From Porticoccaceae bacterium (lineage in GTDB: Bacteria; Pseudomonadota; Gammaproteobacteria; Pseudomonadales; Porticoccaceae), in NCBI GenBank assembly GCA_018069525.1, contig JAGPUQ010000009.1, positions 62,001 through 126,000 of the forward strand: 64,000 nt of DNA, in the 5' to 3' direction. Below the pieces are notes generated by a model that was not told the DNA's origin, did not search any database, and worked only from the letters and a program-made list of their open reading frames with translations. Below are positions 18,243 through 26,946 of the stretch, in pieces. The stretch's first letter is position 1. Every line of letters begins with the position of its first letter. The position numbers and the translations under genes were made by a program.

Positions 18243-19343
18243 ATGCAAGCGTTTCCAGAACTTGGTTTTTACGCCCTTCCCGGTCATGCCATTGAGCCCA
18301 AGCAGATTTTCGAGGATGTTACCGCAGGCGACAGCCTGGGTTTTGGCTCGGTGTGGATTTCGGAACGACTCAATAACAAAGAGTTGGGCGTGCTTTCAGG
18401 TATTAGCCTGGCCAAATCCCCCAATATGGCGGTGGCAGCGGGTTTAATCGCCAATTTACCGGCACGCAACCCGGTATTAACTGCGGCCTATGCCTCTACC
18501 ATGATGCTGTTATCCGACAATCGCTTTGCTCTCGGTGTCGGTCGCGGCTTTAATTCGTTGGCGGACAGCCTGGGCATTCCCCATATGAATTTTGCTCTAT
18601 TCGCGGACTACTTTGATATTTTGCGCCGCCTCTGGCGCGGTGAAACGGTGGATTACCAGGGCCCTGCCGGAACCTTAACGGGGGCCAAACTAGGCATGGA
18701 GCTCGATGTCATTCCACCCATCATTATGGCGGCAATGGGGCCAAAAACCCTGTATTGGGCCGGGCAGCATGCCGACGGCGTACTGCTGCAACCGCTGTGG
18801 AGCACCGAAGGTGTTGCCGCGTCTATCGATATTATCCGCCGCGGCGCGCTCGACGCCGGGCGCGATCCGGCGAGCGTGAAAATCTGGCCTATCGTAGTCA
18901 CCGCCAGCGATGTAAGCGAAGAAAAACAATTGGATTACGTGGTGCGACGCATGAGCACCTACGCCGTTCTTCCGCATATTTTGGAAGCCGTATGCGCTAT
19001 CAACCAATGGTCTTTGGACGAAGTACTACCGGTGCGCCAGGCCATTCGGGACGATATGGATCAGGCCAAGGCTGGCAGTATGGGCGACGAAGGCGTCACC
19101 CGCGAACACGATCAGCTGCGCCGCTTGCGAGATTTGTGGCCGGAAAAATGGCTCTATGAAGGCAACGCCATGGGCACCGCGCAACACTGCGCCGGTCGTC
19201 TAAAAGATTATTTTGATGCTGGGGCAGACGGTATTGTGTTGCACGGTAGCCGCCCGCAGGATTTAGCCAGCTTGCTAGACATCTGGCCGCAGTATCGACC
19301 CGCGGAACGCCTTGCCGGACGTTCGGTTAATCCAGGTTTATAG
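18243..19343 (+). CDS. LLM-class flavin/F420-dependent oxidoreductase
   Basis: 366-residue luciferase-like TIM-barrel oxidoreductase. Family features are the N-terminal ELGFYALPG strand, GFGSVWISER, AAYASTMMLLSDNRFALGVGRG near residue 80-102, and MAAMGPKTLYWAGQHADGVLL near 163. It resembles the subfamily annotated as F420-dependent, although FMN cannot be excluded. An ACAGGAGCG ribosome binding site precedes the ATG. It may oxidise or reduce a ketone, alcohol or acyl-CoA intermediate. It is divergent from the C-C hydrolase and convergent with a sulfotransferase-fold gene. See also the deazaflavin-type protein at 24828-25289. Confidence 0.85.
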   Translation: MQAFPELGFYALPGHAIEPKQIFEDVTAGDSLGFGSVWISERLNNKELGVLSGISLAKSPNMAVAAGLIANLPARNPVLTAAYASTMMLLSDNRFALGVGRGFNSLADSLGIPHMNFALFADYFDILRRLWRGETVDYQGPAGTLTGAKLGMELDVIPPIIMAAMGPKTLYWAGQHADGVLLQPLWSTEGVAASIDIIRRGALDAGRDPASVKIWPIVVTASDVSEEKQLDYVVRRMSTYAVLPHILEAVCAINQWSLDEVLPVRQAIRDDMDQAKAGSMGDEGVTREHDQLRRLRDLWPEKWLYEGNAMGTAQHCAGRLKDYFDAGADGIVLHGSRPQDLASLLDIWPQYRPAERLAGRSVNPGL

Positions 19344-19421
19344 GTCTAAATAGCCCAAATAAAAAGTAGCTGCTCACGCTTTTTCCTGGCTCTCCAACCC
19401 CAGCTATCTATTTCTGGCTCT

Positions 19422-20033
19422 TTATTTCTGGAATTGCGCCAGAAATTCTTCAGTGGTATTCGACTTAGGAAAAGCGTTACCGGGAACTTCGCAGCCCAGA
19501 AAATCACACAGAGGAGCCCAACCCTCGCTCACCTGATACACCAGCAATTGCTCCGGGGGCACACTCGCTATCACCTTCGCGTTGTGTTTTTCGTACACGG
19601 AAATGGCGCGATCTTTGTCGCCTAGCTCACCGGCAAAGGTTTCCTCCCAAATAATTCTGCGCCCCATACTGATTTGCTGATCCGGCAGGGTCGCCGGGAT
19701 ATGCAACAACATTTGGTAGAGCGTGTTATGGATGCTGGTATACCAACTTTCTGAATCACGCACGGTGAGAATAACTTTGGCTTGCGGATTTGCCGCCAAC
19801 AAGGGCTCCCAAAAATGACAGGCTGGCCAGTCTATAGCCGCTTGATAGCCATCCAATAGTTGCTCAAGAAGCTTAGGGTTCTCCAGCGCCTCTACCCAAA
19901 GCGGGCCGTGCTCAGGATATTTAAACACCTCCATCATGTGATAAACCGGGCCGTGACCAAGTTGCTCTAATGCCGCACGTAGCGATACCGTACCGGTTCT
20001 TCCAAATCCCGCACCAATAAGTGACAGTGCCAT
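19422..20033 (-). CDS. Sulfotransferase-family protein (Sulfotransfer_4 type)
   Basis: 203-residue protein with an N-terminal P-loop-like IGAGFGRTGTVSLRAAL (6-22) and VILTVRDSESWYTSIHNTL near residue 95, the two cofactor-binding motifs of the short sulfotransferase family. The length is close to the family norm. GAGGG precedes the ATG. It is unrelated in detail to the sulfotransferase at 7858-8868. Proteins of this family are poorly characterised and some may not transfer sulfate, so the acceptor and the reaction are unknown. Confidence 0.8.
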   Translation of the reverse strand: MALSLIGAGFGRTGTVSLRAALEQLGHGPVYHMMEVFKYPEHGPLWVEALENPKLLEQLLDGYQAAIDWPACHFWEPLLAANPQAKVILTVRDSESWYTSIHNTLYQMLLHIPATLPDQQISMGRRIIWEETFAGELGDKDRAISVYEKHNAKVIASVPPEQLLVYQVSEGWAPLCDFLGCEVPGNAFPKSNTTEEFLAQFQK

Positions 20034-20184
20034 TTATCAAGCCCTCATAATTTTTGTTTAAAGAAAGTCAGATTTGTATAAAACATAGTAATACAAAACA
20101 TCATCAAATTCTTAATTCCCGCTGCCAACAACTTACTCTTTAGACAGGATAGGGTTTGCCAATAACTCCGTGTATGCTAGACCG

Positions 20185-21381
20185 ATGAATAGAAATGTTT
20201 GGGTATTATTTGGTTGTCAGGCGCTGTTGGTGTCGATGGCTTCTTTTGTGGTGATGGTCGGCGGTTTAATCGGCAATAGTCTTGCCCCCGATCCCGCTTA
20301 CGCCACCACGCCGGTTGCCATATTTATTATCGGCACGGCGCTGTCAACTCTGCCGATCACGTTAAGTATGAAACGCTTCGGCCGCAAACCGGTGTTTCTG
20401 TTCTGTTCGTGCATCGCCATTGCTGCCGCTTTAATGGCCGCACAAGCAACGGTGATGGAAAGCTTCCCGTTATTTTTATTTGCAATCTCGCTGATGGGCG
20501 TTGCGCTCGCGGCGGGTCAACAGTTTCGTTTTGCGGCAATGGAAAGCGTCGCCCCGGAACACATGACCAAGGCAGCATCGAGAGTATTATTAGGCGGTCT
20601 GGTCGCCGCCTTTATTGGGCCAGAATTAGTGGTGCGCGGTGAAAACTTATTCGGCTCAGCCTTCCAAGGCTCTTTCTATTTACTGGCCGGTGTTAATGTC
20701 CTGGCGCTATGCCTGATGCTGGGTTTTCGCGAAACAGAAATCCTACAAACGTCCAGCAGTGCAGAACCCCGCTCCTGGGGAATACTACTGCGCCAACCGG
20801 TGTTATGGGCGGCGATAATATCCGCTGCCGTAGGCTTTGCGGTTATGTCCCTGGTAATGACCGCCACCCCCTTGCACATGCACGAAGTCAACGGTCACAG
20901 TTTAGAAAGTACCAAATGGGTGATCCAATCACACATTATGGCGATGTTTATTCCTTCCTTTATTTTCCCGTGGTTAGTCAGTCGCTTCGGGGTCGGACGA
21001 TTATTGGTTGCCGGCCTGGCAATGTATTTGGTCGCCATCGCCGCGGTGTTTTCCCACTATGACTTTGCCAACTATTGGGTCGCATTAGTGCTACTGGGTA
21101 TCGGTTGGAATTTTCTGTTTATCGGTGGAACGACTTTACTGCCGCAAAGTTATCGCGACAACGAGCGCTTCCGCGTCCAGGCATTAAATGAATTTACCGT
21201 GTTCGGTGTGCAGGCCACCGCCGCCGTCGGTTCCGGCTGGCTGATGTTTCGCTTCGGTTGGCAAAACCTACTGCTAACGGTTATCCCTCTCGTCGTTATA
21301 TTAATTATTGCATTGTTAATTTGGCGACGTCCGCAACGGGAAACGAGCGAAGACATTAAATCGGAAAGCACGGTAATATAA
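20185..21381 (+). CDS. MFS transporter
   Basis: About 400 residues with roughly 12 hydrophobic segments and an MFS loop (MKRFGRKPVFLF) between helices 2 and 3. I place the start at the ATG at 20185. A GTG at 20170 would add five residues, but neither has a convincing ribosome binding site, and TGTATGCTA just upstream looks more like a -10 box. It probably exports or imports a small organic molecule at the inner membrane; substrate and direction are unknown. It is divergent from the sulfotransferase-fold gene and convergent with the SDR at 21501, with which it shares a bidirectional terminator. Confidence 0.85.
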   Translation: MNRNVWVLFGCQALLVSMASFVVMVGGLIGNSLAPDPAYATTPVAIFIIGTALSTLPITLSMKRFGRKPVFLFCSCIAIAAALMAAQATVMESFPLFLFAISLMGVALAAGQQFRFAAMESVAPEHMTKAASRVLLGGLVAAFIGPELVVRGENLFGSAFQGSFYLLAGVNVLALCLMLGFRETEILQTSSSAEPRSWGILLRQPVLWAAIISAAVGFAVMSLVMTATPLHMHEVNGHSLESTKWVIQSHIMAMFIPSFIFPWLVSRFGVGRLLVAGLAMYLVAIAAVFSHYDFANYWVALVLLGIGWNFLFIGGTTLLPQSYRDNERFRVQALNEFTVFGVQATAAVGSGWLMFRFGWQNLLLTVIPLVVILIIALLIWRRPQRETSEDIKSESTVI

Positions 21382-21432
21382 ATTTGCTCCACGAGAGAAA
21401 TACTGCGAAGGAAGTATTACTACCCGCAACAT

Positions 21433-21464
21433 AAAAAAAGGGCCATATTACTGGCCCTTTTTTT
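21433..21464. terminator. Bidirectional rho-independent terminator
   Basis: Stem GGGCCA (21440-21445) / TGGCCC (21452-21457) with loop TATTAC, flanked by A7 on the left and T7 on the right. It works for the MFS gene on the plus strand and the SDR on the minus strand. Confidence 0.92.
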
Positions 21465-21500
21465 AATCATGCAATTTTTAATTGCCGATCTAGCAGGTAT

Positions 21501-22262
21501 TTATAACTCCAAAGCAAACCCGGCAGTCATGCCACCATCGGCAATAAATTCTGCTCCCGTGGAATAAGAACTGTCGTCGGAGGCCAAATAGGCTGCTAAC
21601 GTAGCCATTTCTCTTGGTTGCCCAATACGCCCCAGAGGTACCGATTTAAACACTTCTCCGGCTTCATCCTGAGTAAGGCCCGTGTCGTCAAGTATCTTGG
21701 TGGCCACACCGCCGGGATGAATGGAATTCACTCGAATATTGTCCCGACCCATCTCCAATGCCGCGACCTTGGTCATGCCCCGCACCGCAAATTTACTCGC
21801 CACATACGCCGCCGCACCGTACATTCCGACTAAACCATCGATGGAGGAAATATTAATAATGGAACCACCGCCGGCATCTTTCATTGCTCCAGCGACGCTA
21901 CGCATGCCCAAAAACACACCAAGTTGATTCACATTAATTACCTTCTGATAATCAGCCGTACTGGTCTCTGCCATTACTTTCGGTACAGTGATAATGCCTG
22001 CATTATTAATTAACACATTTAATTTTCCGAATTTTTTCACCGTCGCGGCAACTGCAGCTTCCCAATCTTGTTCCTTAGTTACATCGAGTCGTATATAAGC
22101 TGCCGCATCGCCAATTTCCGCGGCGAGTTTTTTGCCTTCGTCGTCGAGCACATCACACACCATTACTTTAGCGCCGCGCTCGGCAAACAATATGGCTTCC
22201 GCCGCGCCCTGGCCGCGAGCGGCACCGGTGACTAAGGCTACTTTTCCTGTTAAATCGGTCAT
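21501..22262 (-). CDS. Short-chain dehydrogenase/reductase
   Basis: 253-residue classical SDR: VTGAARGQG (about 12-20, with GQG in place of the usual GIG), NNAG near 87, active site NISSIDGLVGMYGAAAYVASK near 137-157. GGGGAAAG precedes the ATG. It resembles 3-alpha/20-beta-hydroxysteroid-dehydrogenase-type SDRs in layout, but that is not diagnostic. It is divergent from the BVMO across a 319-base gap. An alcohol-to-ketone oxidation feeding that BVMO would be a sensible pairing (inference). Confidence 0.85.
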   Translation of the reverse strand: MTDLTGKVALVTGAARGQGAAEAILFAERGAKVMVCDVLDDEGKKLAAEIGDAAAYIRLDVTKEQDWEAAVAATVKKFGKLNVLINNAGIITVPKVMAETSTADYQKVINVNQLGVFLGMRSVAGAMKDAGGGSIINISSIDGLVGMYGAAAYVASKFAVRGMTKVAALEMGRDNIRVNSIHPGGVATKILDDTGLTQDEAGEVFKSVPLGRIGQPREMATLAAYLASDDSSYSTGAEFIADGGMTAGFALEL

Positions 22263-22581
22263 GCTTCTTTCCCCTATATAGTTATCAAATAGTAGTTATT
22301 AATACATCGTTGTTAATCAGCTTATTGCTAAATCATCATGTTCTAAATCGGGCGGGCTTCAGCCGCTATCGAACCAAAACCCTAACTTGCCAACTGGTTA
22401 CCGCATGGTAATATATCTGCTTAAAACGGTAAAGCGCACGACAAAATTAAACTGTCAGCTTCAGCATCTCAGCGCCCTGGCGCTACTAGCAGACTGAGTG
22501 CCCCGATTTGTAAGAGAGTACACAGTTGAATATACCGTGCTGTTATCGAAAAATTTTCTATTAAGAACAAGAGGTTAGAAA
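22263..22581. other. Divergent intergenic region between the SDR and the BVMO
   Basis: 319 bases that should contain both promoters. I see only a small inverted repeat TTACC (22398-22402) / GGTAA (22407-22411) and AGAGG before the BVMO start. No gene, RNA or repeat is apparent. Confidence 0.3.
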
Positions 22582-24282
22582 ATGTCTTCTGTCACATCCT
22601 CCGCCAACACTCGATCTTCAAACACACAAGCTTCACAAGCAAGCTCTGCTCTCGATTACGATGTAGTCATCGTGGGCGCGGGATTCGCTGGCCTAACCGC
22701 AGTTCACCGCATGCGCGAGCTGGGTTTTAGCGCGCGTTTGTATGAAGCCGGTAAAGACGTGGGCGGCACCTGGTACTGGAATCGTTATCCGGGTCTTAAG
22801 GTTGATATTGAAAGCGTCGAGTACTCGCTGTCGTTCTCCTATGTGATCGAGCAGGAATGGACCTGGTCGGAGCGCTATCCCGCCCCGGACGAGCTGTGTC
22901 GCTACGCGAATTTTGTCGCTGACCGCCTCGATCTGCGCCGCGACATTCAACTTGATTCACGCATTGATGTCGCCGAGTTCGATGAACGCGCCAACCTGTG
23001 GGTACTGCAAAACAGCCAGGGCGAAACGGTGCGCTCGCGCTTTGTCATTATGGCAACGGGCATGCTCAACCAGCCCATTAAACCTTCATTTAAAGGGCTC
23101 GATTCCTTCCAGGGCCAGCAGTACCACAGCGCCCGCTGGCCAAGAGACGGCGTCGACCTCAGCGGCCAGCGCGTCGGCGTAATCGGCACCGGGTCTTCGG
23201 GTGTACAAATTATTTCTACCATTGCCAGCGAAGTCGGTCATTTACATGTATTTCAACGCACTCCGGGCTATTGCCTACCGCTGCGTAATCACCCCATGCC
23301 CGAGGAATATTCGACCCGAGTAAAAGCCAATTACGCGCAGTGGCGAGCCGCTGAGCGCTACAACTCCTTTGGCGGCTGGGTGGCGCTTAACTATGAAATC
23401 GGCGAACCCGTCACCGGGTCGGCGCTAGATGCAACACCCGAAGAACTCCAGGCCCTGTTCGACGAGCGCTGGAAAAGCGGTGGGCTGAGTTTTTATAACA
23501 TCTATCCCGATGTCTACACCGACCTGGAAGCCAACGAAATCCTGGCCGTGTATTTACGCGGGAAAATTCGCGAGCGCATCAAAGATCCCAAACTCGCCGA
23601 CATTCTCACGCCGAAGTACCCGGTACTCACCAAACGTCTGATTGCCGACACCAACTACTACGAAGTATATGAACGCGACAATGTTTCGCTGGTCGATCTT
23701 AGCGAGCACGGCATCGACGAAATCACCCCAAAAGGTGTTCGGGTTGGCGATACCGAATACGAATTCGACGCCCTGGTGTTCGCCACCGGGTTTGACGCGC
23801 TGATCGGCTCCCTCAAAGCCATGGACGTGCGTGGACGCAAAGGCATTACCTTCGCCGAGCACTGGGAAGACGGCGCGCGCACCCATATGGGGCTGATGAG
23901 CGCCGGTTTCCCCAACCTGTTTATTATCAATGCCGCCGGCAGCCCCGCGCCTTTATTCGCGCCGGTTATTCTGGGTCAGGAACAAATTGAATGGGTGGGT
24001 CGCTTAATGCTCAAGCTCAATGAACGTGAGCTCGACTGCATCGAGACCACCTCTAAAGCGGAAGATCACTGGGGCGGTTTGTGCGAAGAAGCGGTATCAG
24101 CAACCCTGTTCCCGCTCACCGAAAGTTGGTACGTGGGCAAAAACGTACCGGGCAAATCCCGCACCGGCCTCGCCTACTTCGGTGGCATGGATAACTACCG
24201 TAAATTTATGACCGAAGCCGAGGTTAGCGGTTACGAGAAAGATTTTGTTTTAAGTGCCGCGCCATTGGCCGCAACGGGATAA
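22582..24282 (+). CDS. Baeyer-Villiger monooxygenase (cyclohexanone-monooxygenase type)
   Basis: 566-residue class B flavoprotein that inserts oxygen next to a ketone to give an ester or lactone, using FAD and NADPH. The FAD motif is GAGFAG (32-37), the BVMO fingerprint is FQGQQYHSARWP (176-187, FxGxxxHxxxWP) and the NADPH fold is GTGSSG (202-207). An ATG-motif segment FATGFDAL lies near 395. An N-terminal Ser/Thr-rich stretch of about 25 residues precedes the FAD fold. AGAGG lies before the ATG. It probably handles a cyclic ketone intermediate. A second, different BVMO is at 40381-42291. Confidence 0.93.
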   Translation: MSSVTSSANTRSSNTQASQASSALDYDVVIVGAGFAGLTAVHRMRELGFSARLYEAGKDVGGTWYWNRYPGLKVDIESVEYSLSFSYVIEQEWTWSERYPAPDELCRYANFVADRLDLRRDIQLDSRIDVAEFDERANLWVLQNSQGETVRSRFVIMATGMLNQPIKPSFKGLDSFQGQQYHSARWPRDGVDLSGQRVGVIGTGSSGVQIISTIASEVGHLHVFQRTPGYCLPLRNHPMPEEYSTRVKANYAQWRAAERYNSFGGWVALNYEIGEPVTGSALDATPEELQALFDERWKSGGLSFYNIYPDVYTDLEANEILAVYLRGKIRERIKDPKLADILTPKYPVLTKRLIADTNYYEVYERDNVSLVDLSEHGIDEITPKGVRVGDTEYEFDALVFATGFDALIGSLKAMDVRGRKGITFAEHWEDGARTHMGLMSAGFPNLFIINAAGSPAPLFAPVILGQEQIEWVGRLMLKLNERELDCIETTSKAEDHWGGLCEEAVSATLFPLTESWYVGKNVPGKSRTGLAYFGGMDNYRKFMTEAEVSGYEKDFVLSAAPLAATG

Positions 24283-24366
24283 GCAAAAGACAGGATAAGT
24301 AAAAAAAAGTGTACTAAGAGCTGAGCGTTTAACAGAAAGCCCTTCAAGGCGCCGAACATATTTTAG

Positions 24367-24714
24367 TTACTTGATTTCGGTTTCAATTAGGATCACTTCA
24401 GTATCCCCAATATTTTTAACATTGTGGGTCGTTGCCGGTAGAAACAAGGTGTTCCCGTCGGGAGCATCAATCACTTTTGGCCGCTTCTGTGGGTCTCCCG
24501 GGATCAGCTCTATCTTTCCGCCTTTAACAAAATAAACAGCCCTGTTAGGGTGCTTATGGGTATGCATACCAGACTCCGTCCCTACGGGGTAAGTCAAACG
24601 CACCACTTCCACCGTTTCGTTATCCAGCAGCACTTCTCGGGTTCCCAGTTTCACTTCTGAAAAACCTGAGGATGAAAATATAAGGGAAATAATAACTGTT
24701 GCTAAGCGTTTCAT
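24367..24714 (-). CDS. Secreted small cupin protein
   Basis: 115 residues. A signal peptide covers about 1-19 (MKRLATVIISLIFSSSGFSE); a single cupin barrel follows, with HTHKHPN (about 56-62) and a second motif around TTHNVKN, giving a plausible His-based metal site. Exported single-domain cupins often bind a metal or a small ligand; a function cannot be assigned. GAGG lies before the ATG. It is convergent with the BVMO and precedes the deazaflavin-type oxidoreductase on the plus side. Confidence 0.8.
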   Translation of the reverse strand: MKRLATVIISLIFSSSGFSEVKLGTREVLLDNETVEVVRLTYPVGTESGMHTHKHPNRAVYFVKGGKIELIPGDPQKRPKVIDAPDGNTLFLPATTHNVKNIGDTEVILIETEIK

Positions 24715-24827
24715 TTATCGCCTCATCTAAGATCACTTACTGCCATCGGATTAAGGTGCTGGCTCCGCAAATTACCCAGCACCTGTTCAAAGCAAAGGCT
24801 GGCCCATAGAAAGAATAATTCAAAAAC

Positions 24828-25289
24828 TCAAATGCGCTCCAGCACCACAACCGGAATCTCCCGTTCGTCCGCGCTTTGCTGGTATCCGTCGAAGATAGGC
24901 GCCAAGGCTTGCTGTTGCGCCCATAAAGCAGTCCTCTCTTCACCAAGCGCAGTTCGCGCTCGGGCACGAAACTTATCGTCCTTCACCTGCACCTCAACAT
25001 CCGGTTGGGCAAGCAAGTTTAAATACCATGCAGGATGTTTCTGTGCACCGCCTTTAGAGGCGATTACCACATACCCGCCATTACCCGCCTCACTATAGAT
25101 CAGCGGCATAATCCGCGGCTCACCACTTTTACGACCCGTGGTAGTCAGTAACAGTGTGGGCACCAAACCGGGGCCACCGACCGCCGTCGAGTCGAACATA
25201 TGACCTTCAGCACCGTTGCTAGCGAGGTATTTCTCCCGGTGTTCGGCAATCCAGCCAGAGGTACTGGCTTCAACAATGGGGTCTTTCAT
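24828..25289 (-). CDS. Deazaflavin-dependent nitroreductase-family protein (DDN-like)
   Basis: 153 residues, split-beta-barrel flavin/F420-binding family that includes mycobacterial Ddn. The core LLTTTGRKSGEPRIMPLIY followed by VIASKGGAQKHPAWYLNL is the family signature. I start at the ATG at 25289 because AGGAGAG sits 7 bases upstream; a longer frame would add 15 residues without that support. It reduces an unknown substrate with F420H2 or FMNH2. A 44-base relic of a similar 5' end lies at 25865-25908. Confidence 0.85.
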   Translation of the reverse strand: MKDPIVEASTSGWIAEHREKYLASNGAEGHMFDSTAVGGPGLVPTLLLTTTGRKSGEPRIMPLIYSEAGNGGYVVIASKGGAQKHPAWYLNLLAQPDVEVQVKDDKFRARARTALGEERTALWAQQQALAPIFDGYQQSADEREIPVVVLERI

Positions 25290-25354
25290 GGTTTTTTCTC
25301 TCCTATATATTACATCTAGGTTCGCATACCGCAATAAGCCACGTAACGCATGTG

Positions 25355-25792
25355 CTAGCTCAGTGTGGAGTCACTGTCGGCAGGAGTTCTTTGTACCGCT
25401 TTATTTTGCATATACCTTGGTCGATTTTTATCCAACACAAACCAGCTTGAGACTGACTCACAATATATTTGGTAGCTCGGCTCAGGTATTTTCCCTTCGG
25501 TAATGGTGCCAACTCTCAGCCTGATAGTCTCAGGCATATCAGTACGCTGACTAAACAAGGGGCTGCCACAATTAGCACAAAATACGCGCCTTTTATTTTC
25601 GCTGGAGCTGTATGACTTAAAATTCTCTTCACCCGATAACCACTTCATTTTAGCCAGATCTATCGGTGCATTTGTTGCAAAAGGAGTTCCTTGAGCTTTC
25701 TTGCACTGCCCGCAGTGACAAACCGCTAATTCCGATATTTCAGCGCCATATTCATATTTCACTTCTCCGCAGAGACAACTTCCTTTAATCAT
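25355..25792 (-). CDS. GFA/CENP-V-type zinc protein
   Basis: 145-residue glutathione-dependent-formaldehyde-activating-like protein with a zinc site: CLCGEVKY near the N-terminus, CHCGQCKKAQG near 25-35, and FCANCGSPLF near 75. The start at 25792 follows GGAGGGAAG, so a start four codons earlier is less likely. Members bind zinc; actual glutathione chemistry is rarely shown. Genes of this family often turn up as integron cassettes, and this copy adjoins a patch containing a real attC site. Its C-terminal tail VQRTPADSDSTLS has no zinc residues and looks like read-through into flanking DNA. Confidence 0.88.
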   Translation of the reverse strand: MIKGSCLCGEVKYEYGAEISELAVCHCGQCKKAQGTPFATNAPIDLAKMKWLSGEENFKSYSSSENKRRVFCANCGSPLFSQRTDMPETIRLRVGTITEGKIPEPSYQIYCESVSSWFVLDKNRPRYMQNKAVQRTPADSDSTLS

Positions 25793-25864
25793 ACTTCCCT
25801 CCATCCGCGAATTAGCGCGTAACGCCCTGCCTACGATCTCAGAAAGACAATTGGATAAGGGCTG

Positions 25865-25908
25865 CTGGCTTCAACAATTGAGACTTCCATGGCTCATTTC
25901 TCTTATAT
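25865..25908 (-). pseudogene. Relic of the 5' end of a deazaflavin-nitroreductase-like gene
   Basis: These bases match, with scattered substitutions, the translation-start region of the gene at 24828-25289 (around 25264-25309), including CTGGCTTCAACAAT, the CATGG around the start codon and a TTTCTCttATAT leader. On the minus strand it reads MEVSIVEASSPYPIV before a stop, against MKDPIVEAST in the intact gene. It is a short decayed or recombined copy. Confidence 0.6.
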
Positions 25909-26030
25909 GGCCCTAACGCCTCGCCTCAGTTGCGCAGTGCAGCCACGTCGACCGGGAGACACTTGTCATATCTTAAATACAGTAATTTACTGCACATAAG
26001 GCTATATGGATACAAAGTTTATGGGGAATT

Positions 26031-26855
26031 TCACTTCGAATGTGGCTTAATAATTTCTGAGAAAGCTTTAACTTTTAAATACCTATAAGACAGACCGCCA
26101 TATCCAAGTGGTATATATTCATTACTTGGATTCTTATCGAAAAAATATTCTAGGACTCTCATGCTAGAAAAAACGCACGGCTCCATGTCTTTAGTAATTA
26201 ATTCTATAAAATTCTCCTCGGTGGCCTTACTTTTACTATGTACAATTTTATTCCTAATATTCTCTAACTCTTTGAAGTCTGACCAAAATTCCTTTTTTTG
26301 AGGTTTTTCACATTCATATACTCCAGGAAGAATCTTCGTGAGCTTGTCAGATGTTTTAATCCATCTCTCGATTTCTGGCTTGCTATATATTTCAGTCACC
26401 CCTCTCTGATTAGTGATTTTATACTCATAATCATCAGGAATCGACGCGTTACAAAAAGACTCTACAGCTTTATAGCTAAAAATAATCGCCATATATATTT
26501 GTTCTACATAGTCAAAATAAATTTCCATCCTATCTTTAGTGATGGAGCTTTTATCTTTTTTAATCGAATCAGTGATATCTTTTTTTAAGCGTACGGAGGT
26601 ACTCCATGATCTTTCTAAAATACTCAGTGATATTGATATTTCATTTGGAAGAGCCAGCGTGACATCATGGTCAGATATGCTCGCGTCAAATGTTTTAAAA
26701 TACGTGACTATTTTTTCAGCATCTTCAGAATAGATTGAATTTGGGCGATTACATCGCCGATCAATGTCAAAATTTTTAATATTGGGTTCTGAGCCATCTG
26801 CAACGTCGATAACAAGACCTATATGGCTTGACCCATCATATTCGTCCATAATCAA
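26031..26855 (-). CDS. Uncharacterised protein with HEPN-like RNxxxH motif
   Basis: 274 residues, AT-rich and unlike its GC-rich neighbours in codon use, which suggests transfer. I do not recognise a named family. The second half is helical with SYKAVESFCNAS (127-138) and the motif R201-N202-KIV-H206, the Rx4H pattern of HEPN domains, which occur in RNases of toxin-antitoxin and abortive-infection systems. The N-terminal 100 residues show no motif I know. It follows a patch of inverted and direct repeats. A role in phage or stress response is inference from motif and setting. No partner antitoxin is evident. Confidence 0.7.
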   Translation of the reverse strand: MIMDEYDGSSHIGLVIDVADGSEPNIKNFDIDRRCNRPNSIYSEDAEKIVTYFKTFDASISDHDVTLALPNEISISLSILERSWSTSVRLKKDITDSIKKDKSSITKDRMEIYFDYVEQIYMAIIFSYKAVESFCNASIPDDYEYKITNQRGVTEIYSKPEIERWIKTSDKLTKILPGVYECEKPQKKEFWSDFKELENIRNKIVHSKSKATEENFIELITKDMEPCVFSSMRVLEYFFDKNPSNEYIPLGYGGLSYRYLKVKAFSEIIKPHSK

Positions 26856-26885
26856 TCCTCATCATGCTATAACGCTCAACGTAAA

Positions 26886-26946
26886 ACACCCAATCAGGGT
26901 CAGGTCTTTGATTTAAACACCCAATCAGGGTCAGGTCTTTGATTTA
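26886..26946. repeat. Two 30-bp direct copies of the mobile-element end
   Basis: Two identical 30-base copies (26886-26915 and 26917-26946) beginning ACACCCAATCAGGGTCAGG, separated by a single base. The second runs on into the longer repeat at 26922. Each contains most of the terminal repeat of the element at 27007-27209. They look like successive partial insertions or slippage products. Confidence 0.85.

Noticed and set aside
25355-25400. C-terminal tail AVQRTPADSDSTLS of the GFA protein as attC-derived coding sequence
   Set aside because: The DNA does not fold into an attC-like structure; the resemblance to cassette-derived tails is only impressionistic.
25341-26875. Further attC-like boundaries (GCGTTA on the minus strand near 25346, 25822, 25918 and 26872) suggesting a longer cassette array
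   Set aside because: Each has only a right-hand core; I could not find matching R''/L'' arms or a paired hairpin. The site at 25918 may be a truncated attC, but the evidence is too weak to annotate.
26886-26946. Two identical 30-base repeats of CRISPR-like size
   Set aside because: They are separated by only one base and match the end of the neighbouring inverted-repeat element; there are no spacers and no cas genes.
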